Shown here: one piece after another, positions 1 to 8,240 of the stretch
Layout of the letters: the number at the start of each line of letters is the position of its first letter
Numbering within the stretch: position 1 is the stretch's first letter
Source of the DNA: an uncultured Anaerolineae bacterium
Lineage (GTDB): Bacteria > Chloroflexota > Anaerolineae > J036 > Brachytrichaceae
Direction of reading: 5' to 3'
Length of the DNA: 64,000 bases
NCBI GenBank assembly: GCA_937959265.1
Contig: CALGMA010000005.1
Location: 62,001-126,000 of the forward strand
The notes under the pieces: generated by a model
Told to the model about the DNA's origin: nothing
The model's database searches: none
Seen by the model: the letters and a program-made list of their open reading frames with translations, nothing else
Program-made: the position numbers and the translations under genes

Positions 1-336
1 GCGCGGGCGTGGGTGGCCGACCCGGAGATCTTGTTGATGGACGAGCCGTTCGGCGCGCTCGACGAGCAGACGCGCATGGCGCTGCAACACGAGCTGCTGC
101 GGCTGTGGGAAGGTCCGCAGGGAGCGCCCCACTCGCGTAAAACCGTGCTGTTCGTCACACACGCCATTGACGAGGCGTTGGCGTTGGGCGACCGCGTGCT
201 GGTGATGTCGGCGGCGCCCGGCCGCATCGTCAAGGAAGTGCGCGTGCCCTTTGCGCGCCCGCGCGATGCGATCCAGCTCAAGCGCGACCCGCTATTCGGC
301 GAGCTGGCCTATGAACTCTGGCAGTCTTTGAAGTAG
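1..336 (+). CDS. ABC transporter ATP-binding protein, nitrate/sulfonate/taurine type (3' part)
   Basis: The reading frame is open from the first base, so only the C-terminal 111 residues are present and the Walker A and signature motifs lie outside the window. What remains shows Walker B and D-loop (ILLMDEPFGALD), the H-loop histidine in FVTHAIDEAL, and the tail that follows it (LGDRVLVMSAAPGRIV). The phrase S-x-x-P-G-R-I-V after the H-loop is characteristic of the SsuB/TauB/NrtD branch that energises uptake of nitrate, sulfonates, taurine or related small molecules. It would act on the cytoplasmic face of a two-permease importer whose other genes lie upstream of the window. It converges on the BMP-type operon at 365. 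The branch is fairly certain; the substrate cannot be told. Confidence 0.85.
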   Translation, partial: ARAWVADPEILLMDEPFGALDEQTRMALQHELLRLWEGPQGAPHSRKTVLFVTHAIDEALALGDRVLVMSAAPGRIVKEVRVPFARPRDAIQLKRDPLFGELAYELWQSLK

Positions 337-364
337 AGGCTTCGCGAGTCGCCGCTTGATTCTC

Positions 365-1345
365 TTAATCCTGCTCGAACGGCCGGCCCAGCGCCGCCGG
401 CGGCGCCGTGTGAATGGCGCGCGCGAGTGAGCGCCGCGCATTCACCGGCAGGTAGCTCAGCAGGCGGTCCAGCCAGTCGCCCGAGGTGAGCACGAGCGCT
501 AGGATCATCAGCACGAACGGCGCGACGGTGAATACTTGCGTCGGCACATCGGGGATGGCGCTCTGCGCAACGCCGGCCAGCGATTGCAACACGCCGAACA
601 GGTACGCGCCCAGCGCGGCGCGCAGCGGGTTCCACCCGCCGAAGATGACGATGGCCAGCGCGATCCAGCCATAGCCGGCCGTGTGGCGATAGCTCCAGCC
701 GGCTTTGAAGTCCAGCGAGAACGCCGCGCCGGCGATGCCCATCAAGGCGCCGCCGATCAACGTATAGGCGTAGCGCAAGGCGATCACGTTGTGCCCGCGC
801 GCAAATGCGGCCGCCGGCTGTTCGCCGATCGCCCTCAGGGTCAGCCCGCCGCGCGTCCGGTAGAAGTAGAACCACGCAACGCCGATCAGGGCATAGCCGG
901 CATATACCAGGATGTCGCCTTCGCGGAAGAGCAGCGGGCCGATGAAGGGGATGTCCTGTAAGAGCGGGATGGCGAAGCGCGGCGGCACGGTTGGGCCGGG
1001 GATGCGCACGTATGGATTGCCCAGGTAGGCCGAGAGGTCGCTGCACAAGAGCGCCAGCACGAAGCCGATGGCGATTTGCGATTGCTTGAGCGTGATGGCG
1101 CCGTAGGCGACCACCAGCGCGATTAGCGCGCCGACGAGCGCCGCAGCGATGAAGCCAAGCCAGACGTTGTCGGCGGTCTTCGCTGCAACAAACCCGACCA
1201 TGGCGCACAACATGATCGTGCCTTCGGCGGAGAGGTTGATCACCCCGGCGCGTTCGGTGATCGTCTCGCCAATGCATGCGAACACCAGCGGCGTCGCCGA
1301 AGCGATTGCCGTAGCGAGGATGATGAGCAGTTGGCTGGACTCCAT
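365..1345 (-). CDS. BMP-family ABC transporter permease (second permease, NupQ/YufQ-like)
   Basis: A 326-residue polytopic membrane protein with about eight to ten hydrophobic segments. The N-terminal half carries the hallmark of the simple-sugar/nucleoside permease family: GETITERAGVINLSAEGTIMLCAM, where 'E-R-(A/S)-G-V-I-N-L-(S/G)-x-E-G' is diagnostic. It ends the four-gene operon, starting 6 nt after the preceding permease. In this family two dissimilar permeases form a heterodimer with one double-ATPase and a BMP lipoprotein. Characterised members import guanosine and other nucleosides (Bacillus NupNOPQ) or purine derivatives, so a nucleoside or nucleobase substrate is the best inference. 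No frameshift or missing segment was seen. Confidence 0.9.
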   Translation of the reverse strand: MESSQLLIILATAIASATPLVFACIGETITERAGVINLSAEGTIMLCAMVGFVAAKTADNVWLGFIAAALVGALIALVVAYGAITLKQSQIAIGFVLALLCSDLSAYLGNPYVRIPGPTVPPRFAIPLLQDIPFIGPLLFREGDILVYAGYALIGVAWFYFYRTRGGLTLRAIGEQPAAAFARGHNVIALRYAYTLIGGALMGIAGAAFSLDFKAGWSYRHTAGYGWIALAIVIFGGWNPLRAALGAYLFGVLQSLAGVAQSAIPDVPTQVFTVAPFVLMILALVLTSGDWLDRLLSYLPVNARRSLARAIHTAPPAALGRPFEQD

Positions 1346-1351
1346 AGAGGA

Positions 1352-2449
1352 TCACCCTTCCGGCTTCCGGCCGTATACCTGCGCCAGGCCGCGGCCGAGC
1401 AGCGCGAAGAGCACCAGCAGCCCCTGGATCACGCCGGAGAGCGACGATTCCAACCCCAGGGAGAGCGGAAGTTGCAAGCTGCCGATGTTCAGCGCGCTGA
1501 AGAAGAACGCCACCGGCAGGATCCACAGCGGGTCGAAGTTCACCAGCATCACCACCAGCAAACCCAAGAAGCCCAGATTGCTAGAGATGTTGGGGATCAG
1601 CCGATGGAACACTCCCACGACCTGCAGCGCGCCGGCGACGCCGGCGAACAGTCCGCAGATGAGGAACGCGCTGAGCAACTGGCGACGGGCCGGCACGCCC
1701 AACACATACGCTGCGCGCAGGTTGCGCCCCACCGCCCGCAAGCGCAGCCCAAAATAGGTGTTGCGCATCACGACGATAGTCATCGCCAGCGCGATCAGCC
1801 CAAGCGCTAATGCCACGGGGGTGGCCTCGGTCTTGCCGAACGTGCCCAACCACAGCGACTCGTCAAAGGGCTGGGTGCCGCTGAGCGAGGCCACCCCCGG
1901 CCGCTTCCACGGGCCGAAGATCAGGTAGATGGCGATGCCGGTCGCCGCGAAGTTCAAGCCCAGGCCGGCGAAGATTTCACTGATGCGGCCGTACACGTGC
2001 AGCGCGCCGGCCAGCAGCCCCCAGGCTACGCCGCCGACGCCGCCGACGAAGATGGCGAGCGCAATCGCCACCGGCGGCGGCAATAAGCTGGCCGTAGCGC
2101 CTTCTGGATACAACAGGCGCAGCGCCCAGGTCGCCGCAACGGCGCCGAAGGTGATCTGTCCCTCGACGCCCAGGTTGTATAGGCCGGCGTTGAACGTGTA
2201 CACCAGGCCGGCGGCGCAGAGCAGCAAGGGCGACAGCGTGGCGATCACGCGCCCGATCTGGTCGGCAGTGCCAAACGCGCCGCCGACCATGCGGCCGATC
2301 ACGGTCACGGGCGATGCGCCGGAGATGAGTATGACGAGCGCAACCAGGATGAGCGATATGGCGAATGCGCCGATGCGGTAGAAAGTCGGCGGCATCCCGG
2401 CGGCGTGCGCCGGCGGGGTCATGGTCTGAGGTGCTGCGGCGCCGTTCAT
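1352..2449 (-). CDS. BMP-family ABC transporter permease (first permease, NupP/YufP-like)
   Basis: A 365-residue integral membrane protein with an N-terminal hydrophobic segment at about residues 25-45 and several more to the C-terminus. The segment LLLCAAGLVYTFNAGLYNLGVEGQI at about residues 75-100 matches the family pattern 'F-x-A-G-x-(F/Y)-N-(I/L)-G-(V/A)-E-G-Q', which aligns with the NLSAEG motif of its partner permease. The two differ in length, as expected for the heterodimeric permeases of BMP-type importers. It lies between the double ATPase (18 nt upstream) and the second permease (6 nt downstream), so co-transcription is very likely. Confidence 0.9.
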   Translation of the reverse strand: MNGAAAPQTMTPPAHAAGMPPTFYRIGAFAISLILVALVILISGASPVTVIGRMVGGAFGTADQIGRVIATLSPLLLCAAGLVYTFNAGLYNLGVEGQITFGAVAATWALRLLYPEGATASLLPPPVAIALAIFVGGVGGVAWGLLAGALHVYGRISEIFAGLGLNFAATGIAIYLIFGPWKRPGVASLSGTQPFDESLWLGTFGKTEATPVALALGLIALAMTIVVMRNTYFGLRLRAVGRNLRAAYVLGVPARRQLLSAFLICGLFAGVAGALQVVGVFHRLIPNISSNLGFLGLLVVMLVNFDPLWILPVAFFFSALNIGSLQLPLSLGLESSLSGVIQGLLVLFALLGRGLAQVYGRKPEG

Positions 2450-2467
2450 CTTTGGTCTATGGCTAGC

Positions 2468-3982
2468 TCAGAATCGGCCGCCGATCATCTGTCCCAGCGA
2501 GTCGGCGGTCAAATCTGCGGCGGCGATCGGCGGCGAGATGCGCCCGCCGCTGAACACGATGACGCGGTCGCTGTATTGCACGATCTCGTCCAGGTCTGAC
2601 GACGCAAACAGGATAGCCGTGCCCTGGTTACAGCGGGCGATCAGTTGTTGCCACACCCACAGCGTGGATTCGATGTCCAGGCCGCGCGTGGGATGCTCCA
2701 TGAGCAGCACGTTGAGCGGAGAGGGCATCAGCGCCAGTTGGGTGCGCTGCTGGTTGCCGCCGGAGAGCCGCTCGACGGCGGTATCCGGCCGGCCTCGGAT
2801 GTTGAACGTGGCAATGGCGCGCTCGGCTTCCTGCGCCGCAGCCGCGCGATCAACGAAGAGGCCCTTGTTCGACATGCGCAGCGCGACGTGTTCTTGGATG
2901 CTCAGGCCGCTGATCAACCCCTCGCGCAGCCGGTCGGCAGGCAGATAGCATACGCCGGCCTTCACGAAGGCGCTGTAGGGCTTGCGCGTCAAATTGCGCC
3001 CGCCGACGTAGATCGAGCCGGCGGCCGGATGTTCGAGGCCGGCGCAGGTCAGCAAGAAGAGCTGCTGCCCGCTTCCCTCTAGGCCGGCGATGCCGATGAC
3101 TTCGCCGCGTTGCACGGCTAGATTGCCGACGTGCATCTCCAACCGGTCGCTGCGTAGGATCAGGCCCTCTAGCGCGAGCGCCGTTTCGTCCTGGTGGGTG
3201 GCCGGCTTGACGGGCATGGCCAGCTCTTTGCCGAACATCATCTCGACGATGCGCGCGGCCACGTCGAAGCGCTCGCCGGCGGGCCAGTCGCCGTGGGCGC
3301 GCCCGGCGCCATTGGCGCGCAGGTTCAATTCGCCCACCACGCGCCCCCGGCGCATCACGGTGACGCAATCGCACAGCGCTTCCACGTCTTCGAGCTTGTG
3401 CGAGACGAAGATGATGGATTTGCCCTCCTGAGCCAATCGGCGCAGCGCATCGAAGAGCAGCGTCTTTTGGGTCGCCGAAATGCCGGTGGTGGGTTCATCC
3501 AGGATGAGTGTGCCGGCGCCGTTGGCCAACAGGCGCACGATCTCCAGTTGCTGCTGCTCGCCCACCGTCAGGTCGCTCACGCGCGCGTGGGGGTCGAGGT
3601 CGAAATTGAACTGTTGGCACAGCGCGCGGAAGTTGCGCTCGGCGGCGCGCGCGTTCAGCAGCGCCGGCGTCGTCGGCGAGCCGGCCATGAAGTTCTCAAT
3701 GGCGGTGAGCGGCGGGAAGTCCAGCGGGTCCTGGTGCAACATGCCGATGCCATAGCGCAGGGCGTCGGCGGGAGATTGGATGTGCGCCGGCCGGCCGTCG
3801 AGCACGATCTCGCCGCTATCGCGGCTGATGAAACCGCTGAGGATTTTGACCAGCGTGCTCTTGCCGGCGCCGTTCTCGCCGAGCAGGCCGTGAATCGTCC
3901 CGGCTTCGACGGTCAGCGAAACGTCGTCGTTGGCGTGGACGTTGCCGAAGTGCTTGTGGATGTGGCGGAGTTCGACCTTCAC
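2468..3982 (-). CDS. BMP-family ABC transporter ATPase with two nucleotide-binding domains (NupO/YufO-like)
   Basis: A 504-residue protein with two tandem ABC ATPase domains. The first (about residues 1-240) has Walker [10 protein letters not shown], a signature variant LTVGEQQ, Walker B LILDEPTTGIS and an H-loop in IFVSHKLEDV. The second (about 265-504) has a degenerate Walker A (GLEGSGQQ), signature LSGGNQQR and an altered Walker B, reading LLMEHPTRGLD where an active domain would have D-E-P. Loss of catalytic residues in the second domain is usual in this ATPase branch, so it is probably not damage. It energises the importer formed with the downstream permeases and the upstream lipoprotein (70 nt away). 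Confidence 0.92.
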   Translation of the reverse strand: MKVELRHIHKHFGNVHANDDVSLTVEAGTIHGLLGENGAGKSTLVKILSGFISRDSGEIVLDGRPAHIQSPADALRYGIGMLHQDPLDFPPLTAIENFMAGSPTTPALLNARAAERNFRALCQQFNFDLDPHARVSDLTVGEQQQLEIVRLLANGAGTLILDEPTTGISATQKTLLFDALRRLAQEGKSIIFVSHKLEDVEALCDCVTVMRRGRVVGELNLRANGAGRAHGDWPAGERFDVAARIVEMMFGKELAMPVKPATHQDETALALEGLILRSDRLEMHVGNLAVQRGEVIGIAGLEGSGQQLFLLTCAGLEHPAAGSIYVGGRNLTRKPYSAFVKAGVCYLPADRLREGLISGLSIQEHVALRMSNKGLFVDRAAAAQEAERAIATFNIRGRPDTAVERLSGGNQQRTQLALMPSPLNVLLMEHPTRGLDIESTLWVWQQLIARCNQGTAILFASSDLDEIVQYSDRVIVFSGGRISPPIAAADLTADSLGQMIGGRF

Positions 3983-4052
3983 TGTTGACCGGCGCGCGCC
4001 GGCCGATGCATGCTTTACAGCAAAACATCGGCCGGCCGAATCTGGCGATGGA

Positions 4053-5291
4053 CTACTGGCTTGGCCCTTCCATGCCCTCCAGCAGTTGCGGCAGGTACCA
4101 GATCTGCTGATCGGTGGCGCGCTCGCCGTCCTTCAGGAAGACGCTGCCATCCTGGAAGTTCAGCGGGCCTTTCCATAGGTCAATGCTGCCGTCGCCCAGG
4201 CCCTTGATGAACTCGTCGAGGAACTTCTCGTTCTCCGCGCCCAGCGCTTTGCCCTTGATGTAGCCGAACGCCGAAGAGTCGGGGTTGTTCAGGTCCTTCC
4301 AGTCGGCTTCGGCCCAGGTCCACATGCTCTTGTAGCTGCCGGCCATGGCCTCTTGGATGATCTTCAGGTAGCCCGGCCCCCAGTTGTAATAGTGCACGCC
4401 GAGGCAGATGTCCGGCGCAAGCTCGCAGCCGCCCTTGTAATCGTAGTGGTGATACTTCACCGGCTTGCCGGCTTCGGCGGCTTTCTTGCCCTGCACGGCG
4501 ACTTCCGGCGTGTCTATCGCGCTCATCACCACGTCGAAGCCGCCGTTGTAAAAGTCGTCGGCGACTTTCGTCGGGTCGAGCGTGACGCCGGGGATGTTGA
4601 ACCAGAAGCCGATCCAGGTGATCTTGAACTGTAGTTCCTTCGGGTCGCGCTTCTTGTAGTTCTCCCAGCAGTACTTGGCGCCCAGATAGGCGGCGCTGGC
4701 ATAGCGGCGCGTCTCTTCGTTGATGAGCGGGCCGACCGTGCCGATCTTGCCGTTCTCGCTGCCCAGCGCCGAGGCGCAGCCGGCGATCATCCAGCCTGGC
4801 TCCATCTTCGACATGAGGTTGCCGAGGTTGGGCTGTCCTTTGTAGTTCTTGCCCTCTTGCCAGGCGTAATCGCCGGAAGCGTGGATCACGACGATGTTCG
4901 GATGCTTCTTGGCCGTCTCCAGGGCGTCATCTTTGAAGTCGTCGGAGTTGAAGATGACCACCTTGGCGCCTTTGGCGATCAACTCGTCGGCTACCTGAGA
5001 GCCTTTGACGTTTGGCCGATCGCCGGGGTTCACCTTATCCACATACTCGAACTTGACGTTGGGCATTTTCTGCATCACGTACTTGGTGCCCTCGACGTGG
5101 GCCTCGTTCCAGCCTTTGTCGTTCATCGGCCCGACGATGACCATGCCGACGGTGAAGGTTTCGCCGGCAGCCGGCGCGGCAGGTTGCGCTGGCGCAGCGG
5201 ACGGTGGTGGCGCAGCGCATGCGCTCGCCAAAGCGCCGATCAGCAGCAACGCCGCCAGGCTTTTGTGGTGTCTTTGGTGATTGGTCTTCAT
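4053..5291 (-). CDS. BMP family ABC transporter substrate-binding lipoprotein
   Basis: First gene of the four-gene importer operon; 412 residues from the chosen ATG. An in-frame ATG 36 nt upstream exists, but the start at 5291 has a strong ribosome site (AAGGAGGA, about 10 nt away) and begins directly at the signal peptide (MKTNHQRHHKSLAALLLIGAL). A lipobox (ASAC) follows, then a Pro/Ala-rich tether, so the protein is anchored outside the membrane. The mature part starts TFTVGMVIVGPMNDKGWNEAH, the characteristic first strand and loop of BMP/Med-type binding proteins (PF02608), a family binding nucleosides and related ligands. The ligand is inferred from the family only. Confidence 0.92.
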   Translation of the reverse strand: MKTNHQRHHKSLAALLLIGALASACAAPPPSAAPAQPAAPAAGETFTVGMVIVGPMNDKGWNEAHVEGTKYVMQKMPNVKFEYVDKVNPGDRPNVKGSQVADELIAKGAKVVIFNSDDFKDDALETAKKHPNIVVIHASGDYAWQEGKNYKGQPNLGNLMSKMEPGWMIAGCASALGSENGKIGTVGPLINEETRRYASAAYLGAKYCWENYKKRDPKELQFKITWIGFWFNIPGVTLDPTKVADDFYNGGFDVVMSAIDTPEVAVQGKKAAEAGKPVKYHHYDYKGGCELAPDICLGVHYYNWGPGYLKIIQEAMAGSYKSMWTWAEADWKDLNNPDSSAFGYIKGKALGAENEKFLDEFIKGLGDGSIDLWKGPLNFQDGSVFLKDGERATDQQIWYLPQLLEGMEGPSQ

Positions 5292-5423
5292 ACTCGATCT
5301 TCCTCCTTGGTTGAAATTAGATGACAAAAGAGTATCGGCGCGGATATGCTCGGAATTGTCTTGTATGTGTGGCGTATGCGCAACCCCCCAGCGACCGCCC
5401 TGCGGCGTTGCGCGGCCACAGGC

Positions 5424-6011
5424 TCACTCGGCATCGGCTGGCCTGTTCACGAAATTCATGGCGTGGTCAATGTCTGCGCTCAACCAGCGCCGGATGCCTT
5501 CGACGGCGCGGTCGAAAGCCGGTTCGAGCGCGGCCAATTCGTCGCGCGTGAAGTCGTCCAGCAAAAAGTCTTTCGGGTCGCGGCGGCCGGGCGGCCGGCC
5601 CACGCCCACGCGCAGGCGGGGAAAGTCCTCGCTGCCGAGCCGGGCGATGATGGACTTTATACCGTTGTGGCCGCCGGAGCCGCCCTTGGGTCGCATGCGC
5701 AGTTGGCCTGCCGGCAAGTCGAGTTCGTCATACACCACCAGTACGTCACTCGGTTCGGATTTGTAGAACTTGACGATGGGCGCAACCGACTCGCCGCTCA
5801 GATTCATGAATGTTTGTGGTTTCACCAACGCCACCTTGCGCCCTTCGATCTCGCCCAGCGCGAGCAGGCCCTTGTGCATCATGCGCGCGAATGTCAAGCC
5901 GTGTCGGTCGGCCAGCCGATCCACCACCATGAAGCCGGCGTTGTGCCGGTTATTGGCGTACTGCTTGCCGGGGTTGCCCAGGCCGACGATGATGCGGCGA
6001 CGTTCGTCCAT
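5424..6011 (-). CDS. pth: peptidyl-tRNA hydrolase
   Basis: A 195-residue protein matching bacterial Pth, which cleaves the ester between peptide and tRNA on drop-off products so that tRNA is recycled. Visible motifs in order: the N-terminal IIVGLGNPGKQYANNRHNAGF with the Asn and catalytic His, KPQTFMNLSGESV, VVYDELDLPAGQLR with the catalytic Asp, and KGGSGGHNGIKSI. Length is normal for the family. The frame extends 12 nt further to a TTG, but the ATG at 6011 is the better start because the conserved region begins right after it. It lies 19 nt downstream of the small membrane protein at 6031-6690 and is probably co-transcribed with it. Functionally it sits well next to ssrA, since both handle stalled translation products. 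Confidence 0.95.
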   Translation of the reverse strand: MDERRRIIVGLGNPGKQYANNRHNAGFMVVDRLADRHGLTFARMMHKGLLALGEIEGRKVALVKPQTFMNLSGESVAPIVKFYKSEPSDVLVVYDELDLPAGQLRMRPKGGSGGHNGIKSIIARLGSEDFPRLRVGVGRPPGRRDPKDFLLDDFTRDELAALEPAFDRAVEGIRRWLSADIDHAMNFVNRPADAE

Positions 6012-6030
6012 GATTGGCTTCAATCAAGGG

Positions 6031-6690
6031 CTATTTGCCGTAATCCACCGGCTGCCGCGTCAGGCGTTGAACGGCGAACAGCACAGCTTTCTTCAGCGCC
6101 AGATACGCGCCGAAGGCGAGGAAGCCGAAGATGGCCAGGCGCGCGCCGCGCATGAAGGCATCCGGCAATTGCGCGGCGGTGGCGATAGCTACCTGCAGCA
6201 GGTCGCGCGCGGTTTGCACTTCGGCGGCGACGCCGACGCCTGACCCGGTTGAATCGGTGATCACGGCCGAGGCCACCGTTGTAGTTTCGGCGGTCGCATT
6301 CGCCAGGGTAAGGTTGCGCACGATCGTCTCGTTCAGGCTGCCATCTGCGCCGAAGACCTGCAGGCGCAGCGCGTATTTGCCGTCGGGCAGTGGACGGGTG
6401 TTCCACGCGCCGAGCATGCCCGACTGCACCGGCTGCACCGCGCCGCCGATCACGATCCAGTTGGCCAGGTCTGGCTCTTGAGCGTAGGCCAGCTCGTAGC
6501 GCGAGAAGACCGGCGAGGTGGCGCTGCCCTGGATGGTGACGTTGCCGCGCAGCGTCTGGTCGCGCACGGGCGTGACGATGCGCGCGAGGGATTCGCCCGA
6601 CTGCGCCGAAGCGCTCGACGCCATCACCCATGCGATGGCCAGCGCCGCTAAAGCGGCCGGGCGCGTCAAGGACATACGGAGGGGGTGCAT
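6031..6690 (-). CDS. exported protein with Ig-like region and C-terminal membrane anchor, function unknown
   Basis: A 219-residue protein of unknown function. It begins with a signal peptide (about residues 6-30, ending A-S-A-Q). A region at about 35-130 begins RIVTPVRDQTLRGNVTIQGSA and includes WIVIGG and LPDGKYALRLQVFGADG, the pattern of small Ig-like beta-sandwich domains often seen in Chloroflexota cell-surface proteins. One hydrophobic segment at about 185-200 would anchor it, followed by a short basic tail. It is oriented away from ssrA and reads into pth. An alternative start five codons later is possible. Role unknown; a cell-surface role is inferred. Confidence 0.7.
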   Translation of the reverse strand: MHPLRMSLTRPAALAALAIAWVMASSASAQSGESLARIVTPVRDQTLRGNVTIQGSATSPVFSRYELAYAQEPDLANWIVIGGAVQPVQSGMLGAWNTRPLPDGKYALRLQVFGADGSLNETIVRNLTLANATAETTTVASAVITDSTGSGVGVAAEVQTARDLLQVAIATAAQLPDAFMRGARLAIFGFLAFGAYLALKKAVLFAVQRLTRQPVDYGK

Positions 6691-6759
6691 ATTCGACGAA
6701 TCGCTTGCGATGCGTATGGGATTCCGGTCGTCTCACGCGCCGGAATCTCAATTCGCGTA

Positions 6760-6787
6760 TTGTAAAGCACCCCTTGGCCGGTATAAT
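6760..6787 (+). promoter_or_regulatory. sigma70-type promoter of the tmRNA gene
   Basis: A perfect -10 box TATAAT at 6782-6787 and a -35 box TTGTAA at 6760-6765, spaced by 16 bp. The mature 5' end of the tmRNA predicted from its acceptor stem is at 6800, about 12 nt after the -10 box. Confidence 0.7.
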
Positions 6788-6799
6788 ATGAGCTGCATC

Positions 6800-7193
6800 G
6801 GGGATGACAGGTTTCGACGGATTGTGTCGTGTCCGAGTGGCGAGCCGAGAAGCGACTCTCGTTAAACAGTGCGCAGCACAGTAAGTGCGAAGAAGATCAA
6901 CTGGAATGCTGTCCCGATGGCTGCGTAAGCCAGAGGGCCGCATCCGCAGCATATCGTCTGCGGCATCGTGCGTCTCCCCGCGCCGGTGGGGGACGTAACG
7001 GTGTGATAAAGCCGGCGCGCGTTTCACCGAGGTTCGTAGGTGAGCAAACGCGGGCTGATCGCCGAATCAACGAACTGGCGTTCGGATAACCCCGTTGCCG
7101 GGGATGCCGAATGTGAGACTCAAACGGCAACTACGCTCGTAGTCGCTCGCGGCAGGCGCATTTCGGACCCGGGTTCGATTCCCGGCATCTCCA
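6800..7193 (+). ncRNA. ssrA: transfer-messenger RNA (tmRNA), one-piece
   Basis: The 5' end GGGGATG (6800-6806) pairs with CATCTCC (7186-7192) to form a 7-bp alanine-type acceptor stem containing the G3-U pair recognised by alanyl-tRNA synthetase; the discriminator base is A7193. The CCA is not encoded. The T-arm (CCGGG-TTCGATT-CCCGG) and the D-like segment GGTTTCGACGG are both clear. The tag reading frame starts at GCG 6887 after the AGTAAGT context and reads AKKINWNAVPMAA with a TAA at 6926-6928. The hydrophobic C-terminal M-A-A fits the usual protease-recognised tail. About 394 nt is a normal length, and there is no sign of the permuted two-piece form. It rescues ribosomes stalled on broken mRNAs. 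Confidence 0.95.
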
Positions 7194-7363
7194 CTGGCTG
7201 CCCCGATTGGTTGGAGGCCGACACTGGCTACTCCGCGCGCATGCGCATCCTGCTATCGCTGCTACATCAATCCGTTTCTTCCAAACGTCCTCTCAGTAGG
7301 CTCTTATCCCTCGGTGTTAGCGTCGCAGCGTTGGAGTTGGATTGGGTTTGGAGATAACGGGAT

Positions 7364-8221
7364 ATGAAAGTCAATCGCCACGAACTAATCAAGGCTAATC
7401 TCGCTGAACCTCGTTACGCTGTGAGCGCTGATGGCACACGCATTGCATACTACGCATACGGCGACGGCCCCGAAGTGATGTTTTGGCAACATGGCTTTAA
7501 CTCCGATGCAGCGCATTGGGAATACATGCTGTCGTTCTTTCCCGCGGATGAGTACCGCATCATCGCGCCCGATTTGCGCGGCTGCGGCAACTCCGACAAG
7601 CCGGCCGATGAGGGCGCGTACACCTTCGATCATCTGACTCAGGACGCGCTGGCCGTCATCCGCGCCGAAGCGCTCCGCGATTTCACCGTGCTCGGTCACT
7701 CGACCGGCGGCGCCATTGCCCAGTGGGTCGCCTCCGAGCTGGGCGAGGCGGTCAAAGCGCTGGTGCTGATCGGCCCGGTGCCGGCGACCGGCGTGCCGGT
7801 GAACGAGGCGGCGCGCAATCTATTCCTACAAGGCGCAGACGGAGACGGCAAGGCGCAAGGGCGCGCGCGCATCTTGCAGTTGGGCTGGCATGGTGATATG
7901 CCCCAGGAAGTGCTGGATGAGCTTTTGCCCGGCGCGCTAACGTGGAGCAAGGAAGCGTTCGTCGGCGTTTTCAACACGTGGACGACCGGCATCAACTTCC
8001 CAGAGCGCCTTTCGCGCATTACAGCGCCCACCATCGTGATAGGCGGTCAGCACGAGCCGTTTCTCGTCAAGGACTTCATGATGGCGGCCGTCGTCAATCG
8101 CATTCCGAACGCGCGCTACGTCACCGTGTCGGATTGCGCTCACTTCATCCACATTCAGCAGGCGGCCGTGACTGCGGGAATCGCGCGTGGTTTCGTGGCA
8201 GCGCAGATAGCCCGCGCTTAA
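7364..8221 (+). CDS. alpha/beta-fold hydrolase
   Basis: A 285-residue protein with the standard alpha/beta hydrolase layout. It has the oxyanion-hole motif WQHGFNSD at about residue 41, the PDLRGCGNSDKP loop at about 69-80, the nucleophile elbow GHSTGG with Ser at about 113, and a C-terminal His in SDCAHFIHIQQ at about 262. The acidic member of the triad is probably in GGQHEPFLV, where most relatives have Asp. No signal peptide, so it is cytoplasmic. It is the first of four closely packed plus-strand genes (VOC protein, bicupin, alcohol dehydrogenase), suggesting a small catabolic operon. Substrate unknown; esters, lactones or C-C cleavage products are all possible. Confidence 0.88.
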   Translation: MKVNRHELIKANLAEPRYAVSADGTRIAYYAYGDGPEVMFWQHGFNSDAAHWEYMLSFFPADEYRIIAPDLRGCGNSDKPADEGAYTFDHLTQDALAVIRAEALRDFTVLGHSTGGAIAQWVASELGEAVKALVLIGPVPATGVPVNEAARNLFLQGADGDGKAQGRARILQLGWHGDMPQEVLDELLPGALTWSKEAFVGVFNTWTTGINFPERLSRITAPTIVIGGQHEPFLVKDFMMAAVVNRIPNARYVTVSDCAHFIHIQQAAVTAGIARGFVAAQIARA

Positions 8222-8240
8222 CTGCGTATCGGTTGCATCC

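Noticed and set aside
6020..7027. A 335-codon minus-strand frame spanning part of the tmRNA gene
   Set aside because: It overlaps both the tmRNA and the exported protein gene in another frame, and shows no domain.
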